Part shown: positions 9,292 to 16,182 of the stretch, piece by piece | How positions within the stretch are numbered: the first letter of the stretch is position 1 | Layout: every line of letters begins with the position of its first letter | NCBI GenBank assembly: GCA_005880175.1 | Contig: VBJR01000350.1 | Span: forward strand, 1-17,209 | DNA from: Chloroflexota bacterium | Lineage (GTDB): Bacteria > Chloroflexota > Dormibacteria > Dormibacterales > Dormibacteraceae | Direction of reading: 5' to 3' | DNA: 17,209 nt | Notes under the pieces: generated by a model | The model's input: the letters and a program-made list of their open reading frames with translations, nothing else | The model's database searches: none | What the model was told of the DNA's origin: nothing | Translations under genes and position numbers: made by a program

Positions 9292-10044
9292 ATGGGGTCA
9301 GTGGACGCGAGGCTGCGGGATGCCGCGCTGCGAGCGGCCAGGAACAACGCCGAGTGGTGCGATGCCGTGTGCCGCGCGCATGGGCTGCGCGGCGAGTTCG
9401 GCGAGGACGCCTGGACCTGCGCGCGCCGGACGCCCCGCTACTACCCGGACGCGGTGACGCTCTCGCCGGACGCGTCAGCCGAGCGCGTCCTCTCCCGGAT
9501 CGACGTCGGGGCAGGGTGCTCGATCAAGGACAGCTTCGCCCGGCTGGACCCGACCAGCTGGGGGTTCCGCGTGCTGTTCGAGGCGGAGTGGATCCACCGG
9601 GAGCCGCCGGAGGCCGGGCCGCCCGGCGGGGCCTGGCGGCCGGTGCGCGACGCGGCCGGCCTGCGGGCGTGGGAGGCCGCGTGGGGCGACGGCCAGGAGG
9701 AGCCGGGCCTGTTCCCGCCGGCCCTCCTGGCCGAGCCGACGGTGGCGCTCCTCGGCGGTTGGTCCGGCGGCCGGCTGATCGCCGGCTGCGCGGCCAACCT
9801 CGGCCCGGCGGTGGTGGGGATCTCCAACCTGTTCGTCCGGGCCGGCGACCCCGACGCCGCGTGGGCGGGCGTGGTGGCCGCCGCCGCCAGCCACTTCCCG
9901 GGTCACCCGGTGGTCGGCTACGAGCGGGACGAGCCCCTGGCGGCGGCGATGCGCCAGGGGTTCAGTCCGGCCGGCCGCCTCCGGGTGTGGCTGCGGGAGG
10001 CCGCGGAAGCAGCCGGAGGTACAGGAACCGCGGCGTCGTCGTGA
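9292..10044 (+). CDS. Uncharacterised protein, GNAT acetyltransferase-like
   Basis: A 250-aa protein resembling a group of unnamed high-GC bacterial proteins that begin with ARNNAEWCDAVCRAHGL and contain RRTPRYYPDAVTLSP and KDSFARLDPTSWGFRVLFEAEWI. The C-terminal half (about 155-240: VALLGGWSGGRLIAGCAANL, SNLFVR, VVGYERDEPLAAAMRQGFSPAGRLRVWL) has the strand/helix order of a GNAT fold, including the late 'GF-x-x-x-G-x-L-R-V-W' strand. It lacks a clear Q/R-x-x-G-x-G/A acetyl-CoA loop, so catalysis is uncertain. It is divergent from the kinase by 36 bp. Its last 83 bp overlap the 3' end of the opposite-strand methyltransferase. Confidence 0.75.
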   Translation: MGSVDARLRDAALRAARNNAEWCDAVCRAHGLRGEFGEDAWTCARRTPRYYPDAVTLSPDASAERVLSRIDVGAGCSIKDSFARLDPTSWGFRVLFEAEWIHREPPEAGPPGGAWRPVRDAAGLRAWEAAWGDGQEEPGLFPPALLAEPTVALLGGWSGGRLIAGCAANLGPAVVGISNLFVRAGDPDAAWAGVVAAAASHFPGHPVVGYERDEPLAAAMRQGFSPAGRLRVWLREAAEAAGGTGTAASS

Positions 10045-10699
10045 GCGACGCGTACACCTCCGGGAACCGCTCCGCGCACTCGGGCAGCGGCACCGGCTCC
10101 GCCAACTCGTCGACCTGGAAGCCGCCCTCCCGGATCGCCGCGAACACCGCGCTCAGCGGGCGCCGGTAGAACCGGACCTCCGTCGTCTCGTCGCCGATCG
10201 GGAACCGGTCCACGACCTGCTCGATCGCGAAGTAGTTCGGACGCTCGAACCAGTGCCAGTCCTCGCCCGGGTGGTGCGTGGAGAGGACCACCCGGCCGCC
10301 GGGCGCCAGCACGCGCCGGAACTCGCGCAGCGTCGGGACCCAGTCCACCAGGTAGTGCATGACCAGCGAGGCCGCGACCAGGTCGATCGACCCGCTCGCG
10401 GCGAAGTCGAGCGGCCGACTGACGTCCGCGACCCGGAACCGGGCCCGGCCGGCCAGGCGGCGCTCGGCCAGCTCGATCATGGTCCGGCTGGCGTCGATGC
10501 CGAGCACCTCCGCGCCCCGCCCGACGAATGCCGCCGCGAGTGCCCCGGCCGCGCAGCCCACGTCGAGCACCCGCTGACCGGCGACGTCCCCGGCGAGGGC
10601 CAGGATGGCCGGCCGGTCGTACAGCGCGTTGTACGGATTCGCCTCGGCGTGGGCGGCGTACCGCTCGCCCATCCGGTCGTAGTCGTCGCCCGATCCCAT
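9962..10699 (-). CDS. Class I SAM-dependent methyltransferase
   Basis: A 245-aa cytosolic methyltransferase. Motif I is VLDVGCAAGALA (44-55), with the acidic ribose-binding residue in GIDAS (Asp69) and the adenine-region ADVSRPLDF (91-99). SIDLVAASLVMHYLVDW is motif IV, and FRRVLAPGGRVVLSTHHP is the post-motif strand typical of Methyltransf_11/UbiE-like enzymes. The substrate is unknown; small-molecule methylation is most likely. The ATG at 10699 begins the natural MGSGDDYDRMGERYAAHAEA; the frame open upstream is Arg/Pro-rich shadow. The C-terminal tail after LYLRLLP is a low-complexity Pro/Gly extension encoded where the gene overlaps the converging GNAT-like gene. Confidence 0.92.
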   Translation of the reverse strand: MGSGDDYDRMGERYAAHAEANPYNALYDRPAILALAGDVAGQRVLDVGCAAGALAAAFVGRGAEVLGIDASRTMIELAERRLAGRARFRVADVSRPLDFAASGSIDLVAASLVMHYLVDWVPTLREFRRVLAPGGRVVLSTHHPGEDWHWFERPNYFAIEQVVDRFPIGDETTEVRFYRRPLSAVFAAIREGGFQVDELAEPVPLPECAERFPEVYASLTTTPRFLYLRLLPRPPAATPGGGRPD

Positions 10700-10775
10700 C
10701 GCGGCAGAGTGTGAGGCGAGGCCCGGGCTGGCCGGCAGCGGTGCCGTCGCCGGCCCGCCGCCGGCGCCAGGTCGG

Positions 10776-11369
10776 CTAGTCGTCCGCGCAGGATGCCGCG
10801 ACGGCCGCGGCGTCCCTGCCGATCTCCTGCCAGCCGGCATCGCCCGGTGGGTTCGCCTGGATCGCGGCGACCAGCGAGGCACAGTCCGCGGGCGAGAGCG
10901 GCCGGTACACCCCGGTCGGTCCCGTGATGATCTGCTGCTCGAACGACAGCACCCGCCTGTGGTCGCGAACGGTCCCGATCACGTCGAAGCCGATCGCGAC
11001 GTGGCCGTACAGGACGCCTCGTGACTCGTCCCTCGTCACGCTGCCGAGGTGCGCGCCGTCGAAGAGGCGGGAAGCGGGAGGGCACCTGAGCGCATCCTCG
11101 ATCAGGTCGGCGAACGCCTCGATGCCGGCGATGTCCACCCCGGGCGGGGGAGCCTCGGTCTCGGCCCGCAGCTCGTCGAGCAGCTGCCGGAGCCGGGCCT
11201 CGTTCAGCACCTCGATCGCGCCCGGGCCCGGTCCGGTCACCACGCGCAGCCGGCGAGTGAAGAGTCCCTCGGCGTTCGTGTCGATCTCCTCGATCTGGTC
11301 GACGCCGACCCCTCGCGTCAGCTGCGCTCGGACGACGGCCTGCCAGGGCCGTGCCTGTACCTGTGCCAC
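10776..11369 (-). CDS. Hypothetical protein, 197 aa
   Basis: I do not recognise this family. The start is well supported: GTG at 11369 with AAGGAGGT five bases before it, one of the strongest ribosome-binding sites in the window, and a TATGCT -10-like hexamer at 11427-11422. The protein is soluble, without signal or membrane segments. Its N-terminal half has an acidic helical stretch (IEVLNEARLRQLLDELRAET), then GIEAFADLIEDALRCPP. Its C-terminal half alternates strands (GVLYGHVAIGFDVIGTVRDH, VLSFEQQIITGPTGVYRPLS). It ends with Ala-rich AAAVAASCADD. It is 76 nt upstream of the methyltransferase on the same strand, so the two may be co-transcribed. Confidence 0.75.
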   Translation of the reverse strand: MAQVQARPWQAVVRAQLTRGVGVDQIEEIDTNAEGLFTRRLRVVTGPGPGAIEVLNEARLRQLLDELRAETEAPPPGVDIAGIEAFADLIEDALRCPPASRLFDGAHLGSVTRDESRGVLYGHVAIGFDVIGTVRDHRRVLSFEQQIITGPTGVYRPLSPADCASLVAAIQANPPGDAGWQEIGRDAAAVAASCADD

Positions 11370-11569
11370 AACGCACCTCCTTCCGAACCCGCAATGCCCG
11401 CCATGCGCCGGCCGCCCACGGAGCATACCCTCACCTGCACGCCACCGGCGCCGTCACCACCAGCGACGCGCCGCTGCCCACGCGCCTGCGGCAGCTGGTG
11501 GGGAACAACTGGTGGAAGGCGCGGCACGGGCAGGGCTGCTGCGGCCACTACGGCGAGCCCGGCTGCTGA
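11351..11569 (+). CDS. Small Cys-rich protein ending in CCGHYGEPGC
   Basis: The C-terminal 30 residues (RLRQLVGNNWWKARHGQGCC, then GHYGEPGC) look conserved in type: an NNWWK segment followed by a three-Cys motif CCGxYGEPGC that I recall from tiny unnamed proteins of high-GC bacteria. That recollection has not been checked. The Cys cluster and Trp pair suggest metal or cluster binding, or a membrane-surface role; this is inference. The start is uncertain: the frame opens with a GTG at 11351, which overlaps the divergent gene's start, and an internal GTG at 11498 would give only 23 residues. The region before residue about 35 is Ala/His/Pro-rich and may be untranslated. Confidence 0.5.
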   Translation: MPVPVPQRTSFRTRNARHAPAAHGAYPHLHATGAVTTSDAPLPTRLRQLVGNNWWKARHGQGCCGHYGEPGC

Positions 11570-11617
11570 ATGACCCTCGAAGAGGCCCGTGCGGCCGGAC
11601 TGCAACCCCGGGCATGA
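11570..11617 (+). CDS. 15-codon mini-ORF coupled to the DNA ligase start
   Basis: The ORF MTLEEARAAGLQPRA begins at the base right after the stop of the Cys-rich ORF and its TGA overlaps the ligase ATG as ATGA. Both junctions are of the translationally coupled kind, so ribosomes leaving one could re-initiate at the next. It may be a leader that sets ligase translation, a remnant of a longer gene, or chance. No ribosome-binding site of its own is evident. Confidence 0.3.
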   Translation: MTLEEARAAGLQPRA

Positions 11618-13350
11618 GCGACGTGGCCATGCGCTTCGACGAGCTCGCGTCCTACCTCGAACAGCTGGAGGCGACCAGCAGCCGCAACGAGCTGGTCCGC
11701 ATCCTGTCCGAGCTGTACAGCGCCTGTGCGCCGGACGAGATCGAGCCCATCACCTACCTGATCCAGGGCCGCCTCGCGCCCTTCTTCGTGCCGGTCGAGA
11801 TCGGCCTCGGCGAGCGCCTGCTGCTCACCGGGATGGCCCAGGCGTACGACATGCCCCGCGACGACGTGATCGCCACGTACCGCCGGATCGGCGACCACGG
11901 CGCCACGGCGCAGGAGGTGGCCCCGCCGACCGAGCACCAGCCGCCGGCCGTCGTCGAGGTGCACCGCCGCCTGTCCGAGATCGCCGCCGCGGCCGGCGCC
12001 GGCAGCCTGCAGCGGAAGCTCGACCTGTTCGCCGGCCTGCTCGCCGAGCTCGGCCCCGTCCCGGCCAAGCACCTCGTCCGCATCACCAGCGGCAAGATGC
12101 GCCTGGGCATCGGCGACCCCACCGTCCTCGACGCGCTGTCGTTCGCGAGGAAGGGCGACCGCTCGCTCCGGCCCCTGCTGGAGGGCGCCTACAACCGGAC
12201 GTCGGACCTCGGCCTGATCGCGCGGACGCTGTGGACCGAGGGCGAGGCCGGGGTGGAGGCCCTGCGCGTCACCGTGGGCCGCCCGCTCCGGCCCCAGCTC
12301 GCCGAGCGCCTGCCCGACCCCGAGGCCGTCATCAAGAAGATGGGCCTGATCGGCGTCCAGCCGAAGTACGACGGCTTCCGCGTTCAGATCCACCGCGACG
12401 GCGAGCGGATCAGCATCTTCTCGCGAAACCTCGAGAGCATGACCGACATGTTCCCCGAGCTGGTTGCCGCCGCCGCCCAGCTCCGCGTCGAGAGCGTCAT
12501 CCTCGACGGCGAGGCGATCTCGTACGACCCCGAGTCCGAGGAGTACCGGCCGTTCCAGGAGACGATGGGCCGGCGCCGGAAGCAGGGGATCGAGGAGTTC
12601 GCCGTCACCTTCCCCCTGCGCGCGTTCATCTTCGACGTGATGTACCGGGACGGGACCGACCTGACCCCGCTGCCGTACGAGGAGCGGCTGGCGATCGCGC
12701 ACGAGGTGGTGGACGGCGCCGAGTCGCTGGTCTCCGCGCCGCTGACGAGGACCGACTCGGCCGAGGTGCTGACCCGGGAGCTCCTCGACAACATCAGCCG
12801 CGGGCTGGAGGGCGTCGTCGCCAAACGGCTCGACTCGCCGTACCAGGCGGGCGCTCGCAACTTCAACTGGGTGAAGCTGAAGCGGAACACCAGCGGCCAG
12901 CTGAACGACACGATCGACGTCGTGCTGCTCGGCTACTACCGGGGCCGCGGCCGGCGGGCCGAGTTCGGCGCCGGCGCGCTCCTGGCCGGCGTCTACGACA
13001 GCGAACGGGACGAGTTCGCCAGCATCACCAAGATCGGGACCGGGCTGTCGGACGCCGGCTGGCGGGAGCTGCACGAGCGGGTGCGGGCGCTGGAGGTGGA
13101 GGAGCGCCCCGCGCGCGTGCGATCGATTCTCGTCCCCGACGTCTGGCTCGAGCCGCAGATCGTCGCCGAGGTGCTGGCCGACGAGATCACGCCCAGCCCG
13201 CGCCACACGGCCGGCATGACCGGGGACCGGCCCGGGATGGCCCTGCGCTTCCCCCGGATCGTGTCGTTCCGCGCGGCGGACAAGCGCCCCGAGGACGCGA
13301 CCACCGTCCGCGAGGTCGAGGAGATGTACCAGCAGCAGCGGACCCGGTAG
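11614..13350 (+). CDS. lig: ATP-dependent DNA ligase (archaeal/eukaryotic type)
   Basis: Seals nicks in double-stranded DNA using ATP through a lysyl-AMP intermediate. It has 578 residues, the size of archaeal-type ligases. The N-terminal DNA-binding domain (1 to about 215) includes the family stretch ITSGKMRLGIGDPTVLDALS. The nucleotidyltransferase core has motif I KYDGFRV with adenylated Lys251, motif III VILDGEAI (296-303), motif IV EGVVAK (399-404) and motif V WVKLK (419-423). The OB-fold domain (about 430-560) ends with RFPRIVSFRAADK. All catalytic motifs are intact. The start is the ATG at 11614; an ATG five codons later is possible. No Ku, polymerase or primase gene lies beside it, so it is a stand-alone repair ligase supplementing the NAD-dependent enzyme expected elsewhere. 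Confidence 0.96.
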   Translation: MSDVAMRFDELASYLEQLEATSSRNELVRILSELYSACAPDEIEPITYLIQGRLAPFFVPVEIGLGERLLLTGMAQAYDMPRDDVIATYRRIGDHGATAQEVAPPTEHQPPAVVEVHRRLSEIAAAAGAGSLQRKLDLFAGLLAELGPVPAKHLVRITSGKMRLGIGDPTVLDALSFARKGDRSLRPLLEGAYNRTSDLGLIARTLWTEGEAGVEALRVTVGRPLRPQLAERLPDPEAVIKKMGLIGVQPKYDGFRVQIHRDGERISIFSRNLESMTDMFPELVAAAAQLRVESVILDGEAISYDPESEEYRPFQETMGRRRKQGIEEFAVTFPLRAFIFDVMYRDGTDLTPLPYEERLAIAHEVVDGAESLVSAPLTRTDSAEVLTRELLDNISRGLEGVVAKRLDSPYQAGARNFNWVKLKRNTSGQLNDTIDVVLLGYYRGRGRRAEFGAGALLAGVYDSERDEFASITKIGTGLSDAGWRELHERVRALEVEERPARVRSILVPDVWLEPQIVAEVLADEITPSPRHTAGMTGDRPGMALRFPRIVSFRAADKRPEDATTVREVEEMYQQQRTR

Positions 13351-13368
13351 CCGGCCCCGAGCGGCCGG
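13351..13368 (+). terminator. Hairpin after the ligase stop, weak terminator candidate
   Basis: CCGGCC and GGCCGG can pair around a six-base loop immediately after the ligase TAG. A short T-poor stretch with ATTTGATT follows about 8 bases later rather than a true U-run, so intrinsic termination would be weak. Confidence 0.3.
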
Positions 13369-13377
13369 CCGGCCCAT

Positions 13378-13407
13378 TTGATTGTCGAAGCAAACTTCTC
13401 GTAGGCT
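13378..13407 (+). promoter_or_regulatory. Promoter of the dienelactone hydrolase gene
   Basis: TTGATT at 13378-13383 and TAGGCT at 13402-13407 are spaced 18 bp apart and stand in an AT-richer patch that contrasts with the surrounding DNA. TAGGCT fits the TANNNT -10 of high-GC bacteria. The ATG begins 10 bases after the -10, so the transcript would have almost no leader, and no ribosome-binding site is visible. A small inverted repeat, GAAG-CAAA-CTTC (13387-13398), sits between the two hexamers and might bind a regulator. Confidence 0.5.
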
Positions 13408-13416
13408 AGTTCGGCC

Positions 13417-14124
13417 ATGAGCAGCGTCGCGTACGCGAGTCCCCACGGCGAGATGCGGGCCTACCTGGCCCGACCCGAGGGCGACGGCCCCTGGCCCGGG
13501 ATCGTCCTGGTCCACGACGCGCTCGGTACGAGCCCGGACCTGCGGCGGCACGCGGACCGCTTCGCGGCCAACGGCTACGTGGCGCTGGCGCCGAACCTCT
13601 ACAGCTGGGGCGGCCGGCTGCGCTGCGTGCGGGCGACGTTCGCGGCGCTCGGCGCCCGCCGGGGCCGGGCGTTCGACGACCTCGACGCGGCCCGCGCCTG
13701 GCTGGCCGCGCGCGACGACTGCACCGGCCACGTCGGCGTGATCGGCTACTGCATGGGCGGCGGCTTCGCCCTCCTGCTGGCGACGCCCGAGCACGGCTTC
13801 TCCGCGTCCAGCGTCAACTACGGCGCCGTCCCGCAGGACGTCGAGACGCTGCTCGCCGGCGCCTGCCCGGTCGTGGGCAGCTTCGGGGGCAGGGACCGGC
13901 CGCTGCGAGGCTCGGCGGCCCGCCTGGAGGGCGCGCTGGACTCGCTCGGGATCGACCACGACGTGAGGGAGTACCCATCGGCCGGTCACTCGTTCATGAA
14001 CGACCACGGCCGGCTGATGGTGCTGCTCAAGGTGATGGGCCTCGGCTATGAGGCCGGGGCGGCCGAGGACGCCTGGCGCCGCATCCTGGCGTTCTTCGGA
14101 CGGCATCTGCACGAATCCGCGTAG
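13417..14124 (+). CDS. Dienelactone hydrolase family protein
   Basis: A 235-aa alpha/beta hydrolase of the DLH family. The nucleophile elbow is GYCMGGGF with Cys112, as in carboxymethylenebutenolidase. The acid is Asp160 (SFGGRDRPL) and the base His191 (SAGHSFMND). [20 protein letters not shown] contains the oxyanion-region strand and [15 protein letters not shown] is a standard family segment. Classical DLH opens dienelactone in chlorocatechol degradation, but most members have unknown ester or lactone substrates. It heads a plus-strand run with the YceI, acetyltransferase and lipoprotein genes; its stop overlaps the YceI ribosome-binding site. Confidence 0.92.
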   Translation: MSSVAYASPHGEMRAYLARPEGDGPWPGIVLVHDALGTSPDLRRHADRFAANGYVALAPNLYSWGGRLRCVRATFAALGARRGRAFDDLDAARAWLAARDDCTGHVGVIGYCMGGGFALLLATPEHGFSASSVNYGAVPQDVETLLAGACPVVGSFGGRDRPLRGSAARLEGALDSLGIDHDVREYPSAGHSFMNDHGRLMVLLKVMGLGYEAGAAEDAWRRILAFFGRHLHESA

Positions 14125-14129
14125 GAGGT
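14124..14129 (+). promoter_or_regulatory. Ribosome-binding site of the YceI-family gene
   Basis: GGAGGT lies eight bases before the ATG at 14138 and its first base is the last base of the hydrolase stop codon. The close fit shows the two genes are co-transcribed and fixes the YceI start. Confidence 0.8.
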
Positions 14130-14137
14130 AGAACGCG

Positions 14138-14686
14138 ATGGGAACCTGGAAGCTGGACCCCTACCACACGCAGGTCGAGTTCTCCGCCAAGCACCTGGGC
14201 ATGATGACCGTGCGCGGCCACTTCGCCGAGGTCACGGCCTCCGGCGACATCCGGCCCGACGCGCCGGAGCAGTCGAGCGTCGAGGTCACGATCAGCACCG
14301 CCAGCATCCGCACGCACAACGACCAGCGGGACAACGACCTGCGGTCGTCGAACTTCCTCGAGGCCGAGAAGTACCCGACGATGACGTTCAAGAGCACCCG
14401 CATCCAGTCCACGGGTACGGACCGCTACGACATGACCGGCGATCTCACGATCAAGGGCAACACGAAGCCGGTCACGCTGCGCGTGGTCAGGTACGGCGAG
14501 TTCAACGACGCGAACATGGGCCACCGGATCGGGTACGCCGCCGAGGGCACCATCAACCGCAAGGACTTCGGGATGCAGTTCGAGATGATGCTCGACAACC
14601 GGTTCGTCGTCGGCAACGACGTGAACATCAACATCGAGGGCGAGCTGGTCGAGGTGCCCGAGGAGGCCCCGGCGAGCGCGGGCTGA
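14138..14686 (+). CDS. YceI-family lipocalin-like protein
   Basis: A 182-aa YceI domain covering nearly the whole protein: WKLDPYHTQVEFSAKHLGMM at the N-terminus, VEVTISTASIRTHNDQRDND, the diagnostic DLRSSNFLEAEKYPTMTFKS, then DLTIKGNTKPVTL, and EGTINRKDFGM near the end. The fold is an extended beta-barrel that binds polyisoprenoids or amphiphilic lipids. Here there is no signal peptide, so it acts in the cytosol, unlike E. coli YceI. It lies 13 nt after the dienelactone hydrolase and 8 nt before the acetyltransferase. Hydrophobic substrate handling alongside the hydrolase is possible but only suggested by position. Confidence 0.95.
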   Translation: MGTWKLDPYHTQVEFSAKHLGMMTVRGHFAEVTASGDIRPDAPEQSSVEVTISTASIRTHNDQRDNDLRSSNFLEAEKYPTMTFKSTRIQSTGTDRYDMTGDLTIKGNTKPVTLRVVRYGEFNDANMGHRIGYAAEGTINRKDFGMQFEMMLDNRFVVGNDVNINIEGELVEVPEEAPASAG

Positions 14687-14694
14687 TCCCGCGC

Positions 14695-15576
14695 GTGAGC
14701 TGCCGGGTCCGCGACCTCGACCCGACGGCCGACCGTGGCGCCGTCGAGCGCCTGTGCCGGGCGGCGCTCGCGCCGGCATGGGCGCTCGCCGCGGACGCCG
14801 CCGATCTGGTCCGCCAGGGCGTGGTGGCTGAGGCGGACGGCGCCGTCGCCGGCGTCGTGGCCATCGACCCGGCCGGCAGCATCCCCCTCCTGGTCGTGGA
14901 CCCGGGCCGGCAGCGGCACGGGATCGGGACGGCCCTGCTGGCCGAGGCCATGGGGCGGCTCCGCGCCGCCGGCGCCAGCAAGGTGCACCTGGGCAGCGGC
15001 GGCGACGGCTACCTCTGGCCCGGCGTGCCGGCCGACCTGCCCGCGGCCGTCCGCTTCTTCGAGCGCCACGGGTGGACATGGGACCACACGGTCGTGGACC
15101 TGACCGCCGACCTGCGCGGGTACGCGGCCCCGGCCGGCGTGGGCGAGCGCATCGCCGCCGCCGGCGCGCGGCTGGCCGTCGCCGGGGCGGACGACATGGC
15201 CGGAGCGGTGGACTTCGAGCGGCGCCACTTTCCCCAGTGGTCCCGCTTCTTCGAGGCGACGGACGAATCCGTGCTGGTCGCTCGGGACGCGCGCGGCCAG
15301 GTGGCCGGCACGCTGCTGTTCTCCGGCCCGGGCCGCCGCTCGGCGCTGTGGCCGATGCTCGGCGAGGACATGGCGACGATCGGCTGCGTCGGCGTCGCCG
15401 AGCCGGCCCGCCGGGCGGGGATCGGCGCGGCGCTGGTGGTGCGGGCTTCTGAACTGCTCCGCGACGCGGGGGCGGGCACCTGCCACATCGGCTGGGTCTG
15501 GCTGGCCGCGTTCTACGAGCGGCTCGGCTACCGGCGGTGGCGCGAGTACCTGATGGCGAACCAGGCGACCGGCTGA
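14695..15576 (+). CDS. Tandem-GNAT N-acetyltransferase
   Basis: A 293-aa protein with two GNAT domains. The first covers about residues 1-135, with acetyl-CoA loop RQRHGIG (72-78) after VPLLVVDP-type strand IPLLVVDP. The second covers about 150-290, with loop RRAGIG (239-244) after IGCVGVAEPA and the C-terminal FYERLGYRRW. The first domain also has the FFERHGW segment of the late strand. Mycothiol synthase shares the tandem layout, but the sequence here is not clearly that enzyme. The substrate is unknown. The start is the GTG at 14695, eight nt after the YceI stop, with no strong ribosome-binding site; coupling to YceI is likely. Confidence 0.88.
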   Translation: MSCRVRDLDPTADRGAVERLCRAALAPAWALAADAADLVRQGVVAEADGAVAGVVAIDPAGSIPLLVVDPGRQRHGIGTALLAEAMGRLRAAGASKVHLGSGGDGYLWPGVPADLPAAVRFFERHGWTWDHTVVDLTADLRGYAAPAGVGERIAAAGARLAVAGADDMAGAVDFERRHFPQWSRFFEATDESVLVARDARGQVAGTLLFSGPGRRSALWPMLGEDMATIGCVGVAEPARRAGIGAALVVRASELLRDAGAGTCHIGWVWLAAFYERLGYRRWREYLMANQATG

Positions 15577-15593
15577 CCCGCGCGCATTACCCG

Positions 15594-16103
15594 ATGCGGT
15601 ACTACTTTCCGATGATGGTGCTGCAGCGGCTCACGCCGGCGGCCTGCTGCCTGGTGGTCCTCGCGCTGGCGGGGTGCGGTCAGGCGCCCGTCGCCACGCG
15701 TGCGGCCGGCCTGGCCAGCTCGGCGACCGCCGCGCCGCCGACCGCGGCCCCGACCGTCGCGCCGACGCCAACGCCAACCCCGGTCCCGACGCCGGCCCCG
15801 CCGACCCCGACGCCGCCGCCCGCGCCGGCCCTCTCGCTCGCGTTCGGCTCCGGCAACGTCACCGTCTCGGTCATGGGCATCGCCACCGGGTCGCACCAGG
15901 TCCACGTCCACCGCGACTGCACCGGCAACCCGAACCTCCACATCACCACGCTGGGCAACGTGTTCGTCAGCTCGGCCGGCGCCAGCTCGTCCGGATCGCA
16001 GACGTTCGCCCTGCCGGCGTCCCTCCGGGGCCGCGGCTATGCCCTGCTCGTATACCCGCTCGGGGCTTCCCAGGGTCCACCCTCGCTCTGCAGCGGGATC
16101 TGA
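15594..16103 (+). CDS. Putative lipoprotein with Pro/Thr-rich linker and SOD-like C-terminal domain
   Basis: A 169-aa exported protein. The N-terminus has a positively charged and hydrophobic signal sequence ending in lipobox LALAGC, so Cys28 would be lipidated and the protein tethered to the outer face of the membrane. Residues about 47-79 are a Pro/Thr/Ala-rich spacer. The globular part (80-169) contains GSHQVHVHRDCTGNPNLHI and ends PSLCSGI. The HxH pair (His104, His106), His116, and two Cys (109 and 166) at places like the Cu,Zn-SOD disulfide recall SodC or CHRD folds, but the rest of the SOD signature is not seen. Alternative ATGs are at 15612 and 15615. It follows the acetyltransferase by 17 nt. 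Confidence 0.8.
   Translation: MRYYFPMMVLQRLTPAACCLVVLALAGCGQAPVATRAAGLASSATAAPPTAAPTVAPTPTPTPVPTPAPPTPTPPPAPALSLAFGSGNVTVSVMGIATGSHQVHVHRDCTGNPNLHITTLGNVFVSSAGASSSGSQTFALPASLRGRGYALLVYPLGASQGPPSLCSGI
15732..15830 (+). repeat. Low-complexity Pro/Thr-coding tract inside the lipoprotein gene
   Basis: Codons for Pro alternate with Thr, Ala and Val (TPTPTPVPTPAPPTPTPPP), giving a run of imperfect ccgacg/ccaacg units. It encodes an extended spacer between lipid anchor and domain and is a likely place for length variation between strains. Confidence 0.7.
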
Positions 16104-16164
16104 CCTCGTCGCGCGCCGCGTTCGCCATACCGAAACAGTCCGCTTGCGCCCCGGCCCGTCCTGA

Positions 16165-16177
16165 CCCGATCATCGGG
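16165..16177. promoter_or_regulatory. Perfect palindrome before the flavin monooxygenase start
   Basis: CCCGAT-C-ATCGGG is a perfect 13-bp inverted repeat ending five bases before the GTG at 16183, in the 79-nt gap after the lipoprotein stop. It could be an operator for a repressor or a small hairpin in the leader. Confidence 0.3.
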
Positions 16178-16182
16178 CGAGC

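Noticed and set aside
10700..10775. Promoter for the methyltransferase in the 76-nt gap
   Set aside because: No convincing -35/-10 pair was found; read-through from the 197-aa gene is as likely.
11548..14112. 854-codon minus-strand open frame opposite the ligase and hydrolase
   Set aside because: It is antisense to two unmistakable genes and has the repetitive His/Val/Glu/Arg composition of a GC shadow, without any motif.
15732..15830. Possible tandem repeat or CRISPR-like array
   Set aside because: The periodicity is only low-complexity Pro/Thr codons inside a lipoprotein linker, with no spacer-repeat structure.
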